A stretch of 64,000 bases of DNA from CAZIDL01 sp964537825 (GTDB lineage: Bacteria; Bacteroidota; Bacteroidia; Flavobacteriales_D; CAYVSK01): assembly GCA_964537825.1 (NCBI GenBank), contig CAZIDL010000002.1, positions 65,288 through 129,287 on the forward strand. The letters are read 5' to 3'. This document shows, piece after piece, positions 26,012 to 34,629 of this stretch. The position numbers were made by a program, and so were the translations under genes. The number at the start of each line of letters is the position of its first letter. Within the stretch, counting starts at the first letter, position 1. Below the pieces are notes generated by a model that was not told the origin of the DNA, made no database searches, and saw nothing but the letters and a program-made list of their open reading frames with translations.

Positions 26012-26797
26012 TCACCCGTTCGAATAACCGCAGCGTTGCATCAATTCCATTAACCCGGGATATGCCAGCACTTCCCGGATCCGACCCTCATTCCCTTCCT
26101 TTTTCCACTTTCCGATGGAAGAAGGGTACATCGGCTTCACCCCCCCTTCCCATGCGGAATTATCCTTCACATTGGTGTTCTCGGCCCAATCGTCCATTTC
26201 CTTCATCCGTTCCTCCCCGATGAACTCACAAATGCGATCGATGGAGGCACCAGTGTCGAATACAAGGTCCTCATAACGAAGACTCATGACGCAAGGGTGT
26301 TCCTCATAGGCCAAGCCAGCCTCAACATCGTTCACCCAACGTTCCGGGGCGACGTAAAAGTCCCCGGACCGCTTGGGGTCTGGATGCTCTGAGGTCAACA
26401 CATCTCGGGGATCTCTGATGATATGAAGGATGCGGACCTCCTCTTGAAAAAAGTCCAGGATCTTATCGATATGGCGGATGTTCGCCGGGGATTTCTCGCA
26501 CCACCGCAGCACTGTCCCGGGGACCTTCCTCCTTATCAATTCCCTGTACATCCGGTCCATCCGATAGGGATAGGGCTTTCCGGTCCTCGGATCGGTCCTC
26601 CATTCGGTCAAAAAACCCAATTCATCCTGAAAGGCAAAGATGGAAGGATGAGCACCGAGAAGAGCAAGGAGCATCGTCGTCCCCGAGCGAGCACATCCCC
26701 CTATCACGATCGGAGGCTCCGTGAAATGCCGCCTTTCGATGCGCTCCCCCCAGGCACGGATAAGCGGTGTAGCAAGGCGCTTAACGGAGTTCAGCAT
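26012..26797 (-). CDS. Sulfotransferase family protein
   Basis: 261 residues from ATG 26797; the frame extends to a TTG at 26917, but that would overlap the upstream gene by 58 bases. The 5'-phosphosulfate-binding loop is GGCARSGTT (33-41) and the 3'-phosphate motif IRDPRDVLTS (Arg128 onward) follows a predicted strand, as in PAPS-dependent sulfotransferases. CEKSP and the C-terminal GKWKKEG segment also fit the family. It would transfer sulfate from PAPS to a carbohydrate, lipid or peptide; the acceptor is unknown. Last gene of a leftward trio with a lipoprotein and a beta-rich secreted protein. Confidence 0.85.
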   Translation of the reverse strand: MLNSVKRLATPLIRAWGERIERRHFTEPPIVIGGCARSGTTMLLALLGAHPSIFAFQDELGFLTEWRTDPRTGKPYPYRMDRMYRELIRRKVPGTVLRWCEKSPANIRHIDKILDFFQEEVRILHIIRDPRDVLTSEHPDPKRSGDFYVAPERWVNDVEAGLAYEEHPCVMSLRYEDLVFDTGASIDRICEFIGEERMKEMDDWAENTNVKDNSAWEGGVKPMYPSSIGKWKKEGNEGRIREVLAYPGLMELMQRCGYSNG

Positions 26798-26859
26798 GAG
26801 CGGCGCTCGATCTGGGTCCAAAAAGGAAGGCTTCCATGCAAGGGAGCTAAAAGGTGCAC

Positions 26860-27267
26860 TTAAAACGGATCTCGTTTCAATTGCAAGTCGAGGGTCCCAT
26901 TGTCCGGGATGTAGCAAACGCTATCCGCACAATCCCTATCGCTTCTGTCCTTCACGGTGATCTCGTTCCGGTCGACCGCGATCACCGTCTTGCCGTTCTT
27001 CTCGTAGATCGCCTCACCGGCATATTCGTATCCGCTTTCCAGGGTATAACTTCTGTTGGAAGTCACCGTGTCGACCACGATCGCACTATCCCCTGGCGTT
27101 CTTCCCCGGTAGAGATGGATCCGGATGCTGTCGGTGATATCCTCCGAGACCCTCACCCTCATGGTTCCGACGTCAGGAGGGGTCTCCTTGCAACGCCAGC
27201 AGCATGCATGGAAAAGAAAGAGTGCAGGGAGTACCGCACTAAAAAGGAGTCGGAGTTTCTGAGCCAT
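26860..27267 (-). CDS. Small cysteine-rich probable lipoprotein, unknown function
   Basis: 135 residues from ATG 27267, preceded by a strong AGGAGG ribosome-binding site. The N-terminus is a signal peptide ending in FHAC (Cys22); the lipobox is imperfect because His is at -2. Further cysteines at 23 and 26 and a DCADSVC pair near the C-terminus could form disulfides. The middle is beta-rich. No family recognised. It begins 14 bases after the gene at 27282-27842 and lies before the sulfotransferase. Confidence 0.65.
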   Translation of the reverse strand: MAQKLRLLFSAVLPALFLFHACCWRCKETPPDVGTMRVRVSEDITDSIRIHLYRGRTPGDSAIVVDTVTSNRSYTLESGYEYAGEAIYEKNGKTVIAVDRNEITVKDRSDRDCADSVCYIPDNGTLDLQLKRDPF

Positions 27268-27281
27268 GAGCCTCCTGTTTT

Positions 27282-27842
27282 TCAAGAACTGGAAATGAGC
27301 ACTGAGAATTTGATGCGCCAAGAGGCGATCTCGTCCCGATAGGGAATCGGGGCCCATTGGGCACCCAATTTGAACATGCTCCCACTTTGGGAATAGCCAG
27401 CGAAGCCGAGCCCCGGATAGAAGAACCAGGCAGGGGTCGGGTCCAGACCAGTGGCCCTGAAGTCCCCGAAGGTATAGGCAGCTCCCCCTTCAAGGTAAAA
27501 GCCCGTACTCCCATTTGGCAAAAAAGCTTTATCCAGAAGAAAACCGACCATTCCCCTCCATTCTTTGTATTGGTAATAAGCATCGGGACGCTTTATAAGG
27601 GTCCGGCGTGTGAAAGGACGGGCATCGAAGTAAGTCGAAAGGGACCATAAGTTCCTATGGTCCATGATCCCCAATCCAACACCCAGGTAAAGGTCGTTAA
27701 AGTTGAAAGTGAGCTGAGGAGTAGCCGCAAAGGCTATTTCAGGGGTCCCTAGCCCATCCCCCTGGCCTTTCACCGAGGGAGCTAGCAAAAAGAAAAGCGT
27801 TCCCACGAAAAGGCTTCCTAGCCTGGAACGATCTGTATGCAT
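27282..27842 (-). CDS. Secreted beta-rich protein, possible outer-membrane barrel
   Basis: 186 residues with a signal peptide (cleavage near VKGQ, residue 27). The body is made of alternating amphipathic strands rich in Tyr, Phe and Gly (LYLGVGLG, FYLEGGAAYTFGDF, FFYPGLGFAGY), as in small outer-membrane barrels, but it ends in ISSS rather than an aromatic residue, which weakens the barrel call. Not recognised. It starts a leftward trio and has a one-mismatch -7 element (TATCTTAG, 27868-27875) just after the dapA terminator. Confidence 0.7.
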   Translation of the reverse strand: MHTDRSRLGSLFVGTLFFLLAPSVKGQGDGLGTPEIAFAATPQLTFNFNDLYLGVGLGIMDHRNLWSLSTYFDARPFTRRTLIKRPDAYYQYKEWRGMVGFLLDKAFLPNGSTGFYLEGGAAYTFGDFRATGLDPTPAWFFYPGLGFAGYSQSGSMFKLGAQWAPIPYRDEIASWRIKFSVLISSS

Positions 27843-27878
27843 TGAATTCTCAGTTTGGAACGCCTATCTAAGATATTC

Positions 27879-27911
27879 AAAAAACAAAAGAGGCCCCATC
27901 TATTCCTCTTT
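27879..27911 (-). terminator. Intrinsic terminator of dapA
   Basis: On the minus strand AAGAGG (from 27910) pairs with CCTCTT (to 27888) around an 11-base loop and is followed by TTG and six T residues. The left arm is part of the last dapA codons and the stop codon TAG is in the loop. Confidence 0.7.
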
Positions 27912-28802
27912 GAGAACGGACAATTCACTCAACCGAAAAAGCTCCTGGCTCAAACCTTCACTAACGTTCGCCAAGGGTGGGCGGACCGTATTGCCACAGA
28001 TCCCCATGTGCATGAGCAGCTCTTTGATGCCACTTGGATTTCCTTCTGCAAAGAGGTCCTCGATAACGCGGAGAAGGCTGTAATGGTCGTTTTGAGCTTC
28101 TTTCAGATCCCCCTGCAGCGCCGCCCATACCATGCGCCGAAAAGTCTTCGGGTAGGCATTACCGACCACCGAGATCACTCCTTCCCCACCGATACCGATG
28201 ATCGGAAGGGTCAGGTCATCCTCGCCGGAAAGAACCGGAAAGTCAGTGGGCTTGCGATCGATCAAGTCCATTACCTGCCCCATGTTCCCTGAAGCCTCTT
28301 TGATGCCGATGATGGCCTCAAGATCCTCGGCGAGACGGATCACCGTATCCGGAAGGATGTTCGATCCTGTCCTGCCGGGCACGTTATAAAGGATGATGGG
28401 TCGCTCGCTGGCTTCAGCCAAGGCTTTGTAGTGCTGATAGAGCCCTTTTTGATCAGGCTTATTGTAGTAAGGGCTTGCTATGAGGAGGGCATCGACCCCG
28501 CTCATGTTCCATTCCTTGAGCGCAGCCACCTGAGCCTCCGTATCGTTACCGCTGAAGCCCAAAACGACAGGAAGCCGTCCGTCGTTCACTTCGATCACTT
28601 TATCCAATGCGAGGCGCTTCTCGTCCTCGCTCATAGTGACCGCTTCCCCCGTTGTTCCTTGCACTACCAGAAAGTCCGTATTCTTATTGATCAGGTGTTT
28701 GGTCAGCTTTTCCAGTCCATCGAGGTCGAGCTTCTTATCGCTCTGAAAAGGAGTGGCCATCGCCACCCCGAGGCCTCGGAATTTCTTAGCGTCCGTGTCC
28801 AT
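27900..28802 (-). CDS. dapA: 4-hydroxy-tetrahydrodipicolinate synthase
   Basis: 300 residues. It condenses pyruvate and aspartate semialdehyde, the first committed step to diaminopimelate and lysine. The Schiff-base Lys168 (GIKEASG), Tyr139 (LYNVPGRTG), Thr50-Thr51 (GTTGE) and Tyr113 (PYYNKP) are all present. It starts two bases after the stop of the 184-residue protein gene and is the last gene of the ligA unit. Confidence 0.97.
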   Translation of the reverse strand: MDTDAKKFRGLGVAMATPFQSDKKLDLDGLEKLTKHLINKNTDFLVVQGTTGEAVTMSEDEKRLALDKVIEVNDGRLPVVLGFSGNDTEAQVAALKEWNMSGVDALLIASPYYNKPDQKGLYQHYKALAEASERPIILYNVPGRTGSNILPDTVIRLAEDLEAIIGIKEASGNMGQVMDLIDRKPTDFPVLSGEDDLTLPIIGIGGEGVISVVGNAYPKTFRRMVWAALQGDLKEAQNDHYSLLRVIEDLFAEGNPSGIKELLMHMGICGNTVRPPLANVSEGLSQELFRLSELSVLKEE

Positions 28803-28803
28803 A

Positions 28804-29358
28804 TCAGTTCTTTTTTTCCATCATTCGTTCGAGGTAACGGAGGATGCGGTCGCAAAGGTCGTCGATCCCTTCATCCTCTTGAGTTTCCACCATAAGATCG
28901 TAGAACGGCATCCGCTCGTAGCTATAACGCCCGATCCGTAAACCGGCCGGCACCTGGCTCATCAAGCGATCCAATGCGACCGATCGGCCGTCGGTGAGGT
29001 CGATGACGATATCCGGACCTTCTTGATCCGAGCTCTGCAAGGGATCCCATTTGAGCTTGCTCGTCCAGCTCAGGTCCTTCGAGCGGATATATTCCATATC
29101 CCTAGCCCCTGTCGCCATATCAGGGACTTCATCCTCTGGGAGCAATGCAAAACCACGCGTTCGTTCCACTCCCCTTTCCTTCCTCAAGCGTTCCAGAAGA
29201 TCGCGTACGGTATAGAAAGTGGCTTCGTCATCGAGGATATAGAGCACCCAAACCTCCCTGGGGATGTTGACGGCCAGGTCCATATGCTTGCTTTCCATGT
29301 CCAAGAGGCTTTTGCGCACCTGGTAACGTCCGATCTGTTCACCCCACTTATTCAGCAT
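28804..29358 (-). CDS. Conserved hypothetical protein between ligA and dapA
   Basis: 184 residues, no signal peptide or membrane helix. The N-terminal 40 residues are basic and helical; the centre has VNIPREVWVLYILDDEATFY and a DIVIDLTDGRSVALDRL strand-helix unit; the C-terminus is a charged helix. I recall uncharacterised proteins in this ligA-dapA position in flavobacteria (possibly DUF6913), but no function is known. The start overlaps ligA by 11 bases and dapA follows after one base, so all three are probably co-translated. Confidence 0.75.
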   Translation of the reverse strand: MLNKWGEQIGRYQVRKSLLDMESKHMDLAVNIPREVWVLYILDDEATFYTVRDLLERLRKERGVERTRGFALLPEDEVPDMATGARDMEYIRSKDLSWTSKLKWDPLQSSDQEGPDIVIDLTDGRSVALDRLMSQVPAGLRIGRYSYERMPFYDLMVETQEDEGIDDLCDRILRYLERMMEKKN

Positions 29359-31390
29359 CCTGCTTTTGCTCCTTCCCGACCATTTCGAGGAACTCCGCTT
29401 CGGAAATGATCCGGACGTTCAGTTCCCGGGCCTTTTCAAGCTTCTTGGGTCCCATATTCTCACCAGCTACCAGAACATCTGTGTTCCCGGAGACGGAACT
29501 GCTCACCTTACCCCCGTTCTGCTCGATGAGCTCTTTGATCTCATCGCGGGAGCACTGATGAAAAACCCCTGAGACCACGATGCTATATCCTTCCAGCAGG
29601 TTCGAAGTAGCGGTCTCTTCCGCTTCAGTGACCGTCATCTGCAACCCCGCTTTTTTGAGATCCTCCACGATCCGCCGGTTCTTTTGGTCTGCAAAGAAAG
29701 CGATGATCGAATCAGCGATCACCCCTCCGACATCCGCCACTTCCGTTAGTTCCTCCCGATCGGCCTCCATAATAGCATCTATGCACTTGAAATGCCTGGC
29801 CAACTTTTTGGCGACCGTTTCTCCTACGTGGGGAATGCCGAGGCCGAAAAGCACCCGTTCGAAGGGGACTTCTTTGGAGCTCTCGATGCTTTTGAGGAGG
29901 TTTTCAGCCATTTTATCCGCTACCCGCTCCAAGGGCAGCAGATCCTCCTTGCTGAGTTCGTAGAGGTCGGAAATATCCTGTACAAGCTCCTCTTCGTAAA
30001 GGGTGTCGATGGTCTCAGGCCCCAACCCATCGATATCCAAGGCGTTCCGGGAGATGAAATGTTCGATACGCCCTTTGCGCTGCGGTGGACACCGATAGCG
30101 GTTGGGACAGAAATGGTCCGCCTCTCCTTCTTTTCTGACCAGTTCAGAACCGCATTCCGGGCAATGGGTAGCAAAACGGGTGATCTCGCTATCACCCTGA
30201 CGTTGCTCTTTATCCACACCGATCACCTTGGGAATGATCTCCCCCCCTTTCTCAACGTAGACCGTATCCCCTTCGCGAATATCCAGTTCCTTGATGTAGT
30301 CAGCGTTGTGGAGGGTTGCGCTTTTGACCGTAGTTCCCGCCAAGTGGACCGGCTCGAGCTTGGCAACGGGTGTGACCCTTCCCGTTCGCCCGACTTGATA
30401 TTCGATACGCTTGAGCAGTGTTTTGGCCTGTTCGGTGGGGAACTTGTATGCGATGGCCCAACGGGGGGATTTGGCGGTCCGCCCGAGTTCTTCGTGCAGC
30501 TCGTAGGAATCGACCTTCACCACCACCCCATCAACCTCTAGATCGAGCTGCTCACGCTTCTCTTCCCAACGGTCCACGAACGCCATCACTTCGTCGATGT
30601 TCTTGCACCGAGCGATCATGTCATCCTCCGGTTCCGGCACTTTGAACCCCCATTCGCGAAGCTTGAGGAGGCTATCGTAGTGGTAACTGAAGGGGTTCCG
30701 TTCGGCATAGAAAGCGTAGAGGTAGCAATCCAACCCTCTTTGGGCCACGATCGATGAATCCTGGAGTTTGAGCGTGCCTGCAGTGATATTGCGCGGATTG
30801 GCATAAGTGGTCTCGCCTCGCGCCTCCCGATCCTTATTGAGCTTTTCGAAGACGCTGTTCGGCATAAAGATCTCCCCGCGGACTTCGAAGCTTCTGGGAT
30901 GGTCATCACCCCATAATCGGAGCGGTACACTGCGGATCGTTCGCACATTGGCGGTGATGTCCTCTCCTTCAAAGCCATCCCCCCGGGTGATCGCTTGTTG
31001 GAGTTCGCCGTCCCGGTAACGGACAGCGATGGCCACTCCATCGTACTTGAGCTCGCAAACGTGCGTGATGTCCTCCTGAGTGAGTTTGCGGACCCGCTCC
31101 TCCCAATCGATCACTTCCTGACGCGAATAGCTATTGCTGAGCGAGAGCATCGGCCAATGGTGTTCGACGGTGGGGAACTCCTTGGTGATGTCCCCACCCA
31201 CCCTTTTGGTCGGACTGTTCGCAGGGGCCAAATGGGGAAAACGCGCCTCCAGGTCCTCCAGTTCCTTCATCATGAAGTCGAACTGCTGATCGCTGATGCT
31301 GGGGGCGTTCAACACATAATAGTAATGGTTGTGCTTGTGAAGGTCCTCCGCGAGCTTCTCGATCCGTTCCTGGGCCTCTTCTTCTGTCAT
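29348..31390 (-). CDS. ligA: NAD-dependent DNA ligase LigA
   Basis: 680 residues. It seals nicks in replication and repair using NAD. The Ia domain (HYYYVLNAPSISDQ), adenylation site ELKYDG with Lys115, OB fold, four-cysteine zinc finger (CPECG then CPNRYRC), helix-hairpin-helix tandem and C-terminal BRCT domain (about residues 595-675) are complete. First gene of the leftward ligA-184 aa-dapA unit. Confidence 0.98.
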   Translation of the reverse strand: MTEEEAQERIEKLAEDLHKHNHYYYVLNAPSISDQQFDFMMKELEDLEARFPHLAPANSPTKRVGGDITKEFPTVEHHWPMLSLSNSYSRQEVIDWEERVRKLTQEDITHVCELKYDGVAIAVRYRDGELQQAITRGDGFEGEDITANVRTIRSVPLRLWGDDHPRSFEVRGEIFMPNSVFEKLNKDREARGETTYANPRNITAGTLKLQDSSIVAQRGLDCYLYAFYAERNPFSYHYDSLLKLREWGFKVPEPEDDMIARCKNIDEVMAFVDRWEEKREQLDLEVDGVVVKVDSYELHEELGRTAKSPRWAIAYKFPTEQAKTLLKRIEYQVGRTGRVTPVAKLEPVHLAGTTVKSATLHNADYIKELDIREGDTVYVEKGGEIIPKVIGVDKEQRQGDSEITRFATHCPECGSELVRKEGEADHFCPNRYRCPPQRKGRIEHFISRNALDIDGLGPETIDTLYEEELVQDISDLYELSKEDLLPLERVADKMAENLLKSIESSKEVPFERVLFGLGIPHVGETVAKKLARHFKCIDAIMEADREELTEVADVGGVIADSIIAFFADQKNRRIVEDLKKAGLQMTVTEAEETATSNLLEGYSIVVSGVFHQCSRDEIKELIEQNGGKVSSSVSGNTDVLVAGENMGPKKLEKARELNVRIISEAEFLEMVGKEQKQDAE

Positions 31391-31463
31391 CGACCAGTTG
31401 GCAGTATTTGAACGGTGGCTTTATCAAAAGTCATTTTTGCCTTCCTCATCGGGCCCTTTGTGT

Positions 31464-31533
31464 CTTCCTTCGTGTCCTTTGTGGTTCCCCTGCCAAGACC
31501 TGTAGCTCTTAACCACGAAGGAAACAAAGGAAG
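31464..31533. repeat. Imperfect 23-base inverted repeat, AACCACGAAGG-type
   Basis: The left arm (31464-31486) is the reverse complement of the right arm (31511-31533) at 20 of 23 positions, with a 24-base loop. The arms resemble AACCACGAAGGACACGAAGG-like intergenic repeats that I recall from unrelated bacterial genomes. It occupies the 228-base gap between ligA and prmC. There is no transposase, and no poly-U tract that would make it a standard terminator. Confidence 0.6.
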
Positions 31534-31618
31534 CCCCGAAGGTCTCAACGGGACTCTTGATACAGCCCCGATCGGGGGATCAGGGTTTAGGAACTCAAAA
31601 GAGGCAAGCCTTCCTGGA

Positions 31619-32464
31619 TCAGCGCCTTGCAAATGCAAAACGCCTTTTCCCCGAAAGGTCCTTTTCGATATGGCCGTTCGACAGGTCATATTCTTTCATC
31701 AATGCAAGCAGATCCTCCGCGTGGAGCGGATTGATCTCCATCCAGAGGGCAGCCCCCGGGTCTCCTTTTTCGCTGAAGGCCTGGAGCACGTCGCGGTAAG
31801 CCCCTAATGGGTCATCGGATGGCACGAAGAGCGCTTCGTTCGGTTCGTGCTCGATGACCCGTTCCTCCAACTCATTCCCCTCCTCCTGCGCCACATAGGG
31901 TGGATTGCTCACCACGAGATCAAAGGTAAGGGATCCGGGAAGGGTCGTCGGGTAGAGCTCATCCTTCTGAAGGAGGATTTCCAACCCCGTGCACTCAGCA
32001 TTCTCCCGGGCCAAAGCAAGAGCATCTTCCGAAACGTCCACGGCATGGACCTCCGCATTCGGGAAAGCCTGCTTCAGAGCAAGGGCGATACAGCCGTTGC
32101 CCGTACCGAGGTCCAGGATCCTTTGGGGCGCTTCTTCCACGTTGCTGATCGCTTTCTCCACCAATTCTTCGGTCTCCGGCCGCGGGATCAATGCTCGGCG
32201 GTCGCATTTCAAGCGCAGCCCTTGGAATTCTTCCGTTCCGATGATGTATTGGAGGGGTTCGCCTTTTTCCAAACGCTTTAAGGCCACTTCGAGCCATCTT
32301 TCGTCTTCATCGCCCAACTCCTCTTCTTGATGTAGGATGAGATCAGAGCTAGAGTAACTGAACCGTTCCTGAAGGAGGATTCGAAGCGTTCGCCCCCTTT
32401 CCCGTTCATCCAAAGTCCCGGAAAGTTGTTCCTCACCCTTCTCCAGGAAATCTGAGATCTTCAT
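31619..32464 (-). CDS. prmC: Peptide chain release factor N5-glutamine methyltransferase PrmC
   Basis: 281 residues from ATG 32464. It methylates the Gln of the GGQ loop in RF1 and RF2. ALIPRPETEELV, the SAM-binding LDLGTGNG (118-125) and the catalytic NPPY (187-190) are diagnostic. The frame extends upstream, but TAACTTTA (32470-32477 on the minus strand), a one-mismatch -7 element five bases before this ATG, argues against longer versions. The 3' side faces the inverted repeat at 31464-31533. Confidence 0.95.
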   Translation of the reverse strand: MKISDFLEKGEEQLSGTLDERERGRTLRILLQERFSYSSSDLILHQEEELGDEDERWLEVALKRLEKGEPLQYIIGTEEFQGLRLKCDRRALIPRPETEELVEKAISNVEEAPQRILDLGTGNGCIALALKQAFPNAEVHAVDVSEDALALARENAECTGLEILLQKDELYPTTLPGSLTFDLVVSNPPYVAQEEGNELEERVIEHEPNEALFVPSDDPLGAYRDVLQAFSEKGDPGAALWMEINPLHAEDLLALMKEYDLSNGHIEKDLSGKRRFAFARR

Positions 32465-32615
32465 GGACATAAAGTTAAAGCGATCCATCAGCCTTTTCGA
32501 AGCTCCATTGTAAGCGAATTGGAATTTCCGGGGACTGCTTCCCTTCTCATTCATCATAACAGGAAATATTACTCCCTTGGATCAGCTCCAATATCGAGAC
32601 GTCGTTCACTCCCCG

Positions 32616-32623
32616 TAATTTTG
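32616..32623 (+). promoter_or_regulatory. -7 promoter element of ribD
   Basis: TAATTTTG, a full match to TAnnTTTG, ends six bases before the ribD ATG at 32630. It rules out the longer upstream reading frame and predicts a leaderless or near-leaderless mRNA. Confidence 0.65.
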
Positions 32624-32629
32624 CTGACC

Positions 32630-33679
32630 ATGCCGGACCACGAAGCCTATATGCAACGCTGTCTGGACCTGGCCTTCAACGGAGCTGGGACCGCTTCCCC
32701 GAACCCGATGGTGGGGGCTTGCATCGTCCATGATGACCGGATATTGGCAGAAGCCTTTCATCATTCTGCGGGCCATTCCCATGCTGAAGCGCTTGCTATC
32801 GACCGGCTGGATGAGGAGGTGAACCTGAAGGATGCCACCCTTTACGTCAATCTCGAGCCCTGTTGCCACGAGGGGCGCACCCCGCCTTGTACCGAGCGGA
32901 TCCTCGATGCGGGGATCGGAAAAGTCGTCTTCGGTGCTTACGACCCTTCGGAAAAGGTGGCCGGACAAGGGATCAAAAGGTTGGAAGAAGGGGGATGTGA
33001 AGTAGAGGGGCCGGTCTTGGAGGAAGCCTGTGAGGATCTGAACCGCCGTTTTTTCACCTCGGTACGCCAACAACGCCCTTATTTGATCCTGAAGTGGGCC
33101 CAGACTTTGGATGGATCCATCGATCGGGAAAGGAAAGGGAATGAAAAAGGCATCAACTGGATCACGGGAGAAGCGGCTCAGGAAATGGTCCATAAGTGGC
33201 GTGCTGAAGAGGACGCCATCCTCGTAGGCAAAGAGACCGTGCGAAAGGACGACCCTTCCTTGACGGTCCGACGCGTGGACGGCTCCGACCCCCTTCGCAT
33301 CCTGATCGACCGAAAGGGAGAGCTCCCGAGAGATCGGAAGCTCTTTCAGGAAACGCCACCCGCTTTGATCTTCACCGAAAAGCAAGAAGCTGCCTATCCT
33401 CCCCACATGGAAAAGGTTCGGGTATCACCCGATAGCGACCTGCTCGAATGCATCCTCAGGGAACTCCATGCGCGGGAGATCCGCTCTCTGATCGTCGAAG
33501 GGGGAAGCAAGGTCCTCAATTCTTTCATCCGAAGGGGACTTTGGGACGAAACCCGCGTTCTGGTGGGTGACCGATGGTTCGGAGGTGGGAAAGCCGCTCC
33601 TCGCTTGCGGCAGGAACCCCAGGCTCAATACCAGCTAGGGGACGATCGCTTGCTGCTCTTCAAGAAGCCGGATGCATGA
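32630..33679 (+). CDS. ribD: Bifunctional riboflavin deaminase/reductase RibD
   Basis: 349 residues. The N-terminal deaminase domain has HAE (His51, Glu53) and PCCHEGRTPPC (Cys78, Cys87) for zinc and proton transfer; the C-terminal reductase domain has LKWAQTLDG, the TGEAA segment, KTVRKDDPSLTVR and IVEGGSKVLNSF. It carries out the second and third steps of riboflavin synthesis from GTP. Its stop overlaps the start of the EamA transporter gene (ATGA). Confidence 0.96.
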   Translation: MPDHEAYMQRCLDLAFNGAGTASPNPMVGACIVHDDRILAEAFHHSAGHSHAEALAIDRLDEEVNLKDATLYVNLEPCCHEGRTPPCTERILDAGIGKVVFGAYDPSEKVAGQGIKRLEEGGCEVEGPVLEEACEDLNRRFFTSVRQQRPYLILKWAQTLDGSIDRERKGNEKGINWITGEAAQEMVHKWRAEEDAILVGKETVRKDDPSLTVRRVDGSDPLRILIDRKGELPRDRKLFQETPPALIFTEKQEAAYPPHMEKVRVSPDSDLLECILRELHAREIRSLIVEGGSKVLNSFIRRGLWDETRVLVGDRWFGGGKAAPRLRQEPQAQYQLGDDRLLLFKKPDA

Positions 33680-34563
33680 TCTACCTGATCCTCAGCATCT
33701 TTAGTTCAGCCGTCCTCGTACTCCTCTTCAAGGCTTTCCAACGCTTCGAGGTCCATACTTTTTATGCCATCGTCATCAATTATATCGTGGCGGCAGGGTC
33801 CGGGTTCCTGGTCCTCAAAGGGGATGTTGCTTATTCCGCTTTACCGGGGAAACCATGGTTCGAGATCTCCCTCCTGGTCGGTTTCCTGTTCATCATCATG
33901 TTCTGGTTCATCGCAATGACCGCCCAAAAGGTGGGGGTCTCTGTATCAGCCGTTTCGCAGAAAATGGCGGTGGTCGTACCAGTGACCGTTGCCTTGATCG
34001 CCTACGATGGGGAAACGTTAAGTTGGATGAAGGGGATCGGGATCCTCCTGGCAATCGCGGGGGTGGTCATGAGTTCGATCAAAGAGGACCGGCTGGAGGT
34101 CGATCGCCGGTATGCTTTTCTTCCCCTCATCGTTTTCATGGGAGCAGGTTTTCTGGATACCACCATGAACTATGTGGAGAAGTTCAAATTGAGCGCAGGG
34201 GATAAGAACACTGAAATGCTCCTCTACGTCTCGACCCTCTTCTTCGTCGCTTTTTTGCTCGGCTCTCTGGCCTGGATGCTTCAGGGGATGCGGGGGCAGG
34301 CTCGCCCCCTTCGGGCACGCACCGTTCTGGCAGGGATCGCATTAGGGATCCCGAACTTCGGCTCCATCTATTTTCTTTTGAGAACGCTCGATTCGAGTTT
34401 CCTACAGGATTCCGCAATCTTTCCGATCAACAACATGGGGATCGTAGCAGCTTCCACGATCGGGAGCGTCCTGATCTTCGGCGAAAAATTGTCATGGATG
34501 AACCGCATCGGGGTTCTGGTCTCGCTCACTGCGATCGCCATGATCGCTTTTGCACCGGGTTGA
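33676..34563 (+). CDS. EamA/DMT family membrane transporter
   Basis: 295 residues from ATG 33676. About ten hydrophobic helices in two similar halves, the EamA pattern; MTAQKVGVSVSAVSQKMAVVVP and the second-half FPINNMGIVAASTIGSVLIFGEKLS carry the usual Pro and Gly-rich kinks. It is probably an inner-membrane metabolite exporter or importer. Coupled to ribD through ATGA, so flavin or its precursors are conceivable substrates, but this is only from position. Confidence 0.85.
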   Translation: MIYLILSIFSSAVLVLLFKAFQRFEVHTFYAIVINYIVAAGSGFLVLKGDVAYSALPGKPWFEISLLVGFLFIIMFWFIAMTAQKVGVSVSAVSQKMAVVVPVTVALIAYDGETLSWMKGIGILLAIAGVVMSSIKEDRLEVDRRYAFLPLIVFMGAGFLDTTMNYVEKFKLSAGDKNTEMLLYVSTLFFVAFLLGSLAWMLQGMRGQARPLRARTVLAGIALGIPNFGSIYFLLRTLDSSFLQDSAIFPINNMGIVAASTIGSVLIFGEKLSWMNRIGVLVSLTAIAMIAFAPG

Positions 34564-34629
34564 GGCCTTCCATGAGCAAGTTCCACAGCATTCCGATCCT
34601 TATAAATATTCACCCCCATCCTTTTTGCC

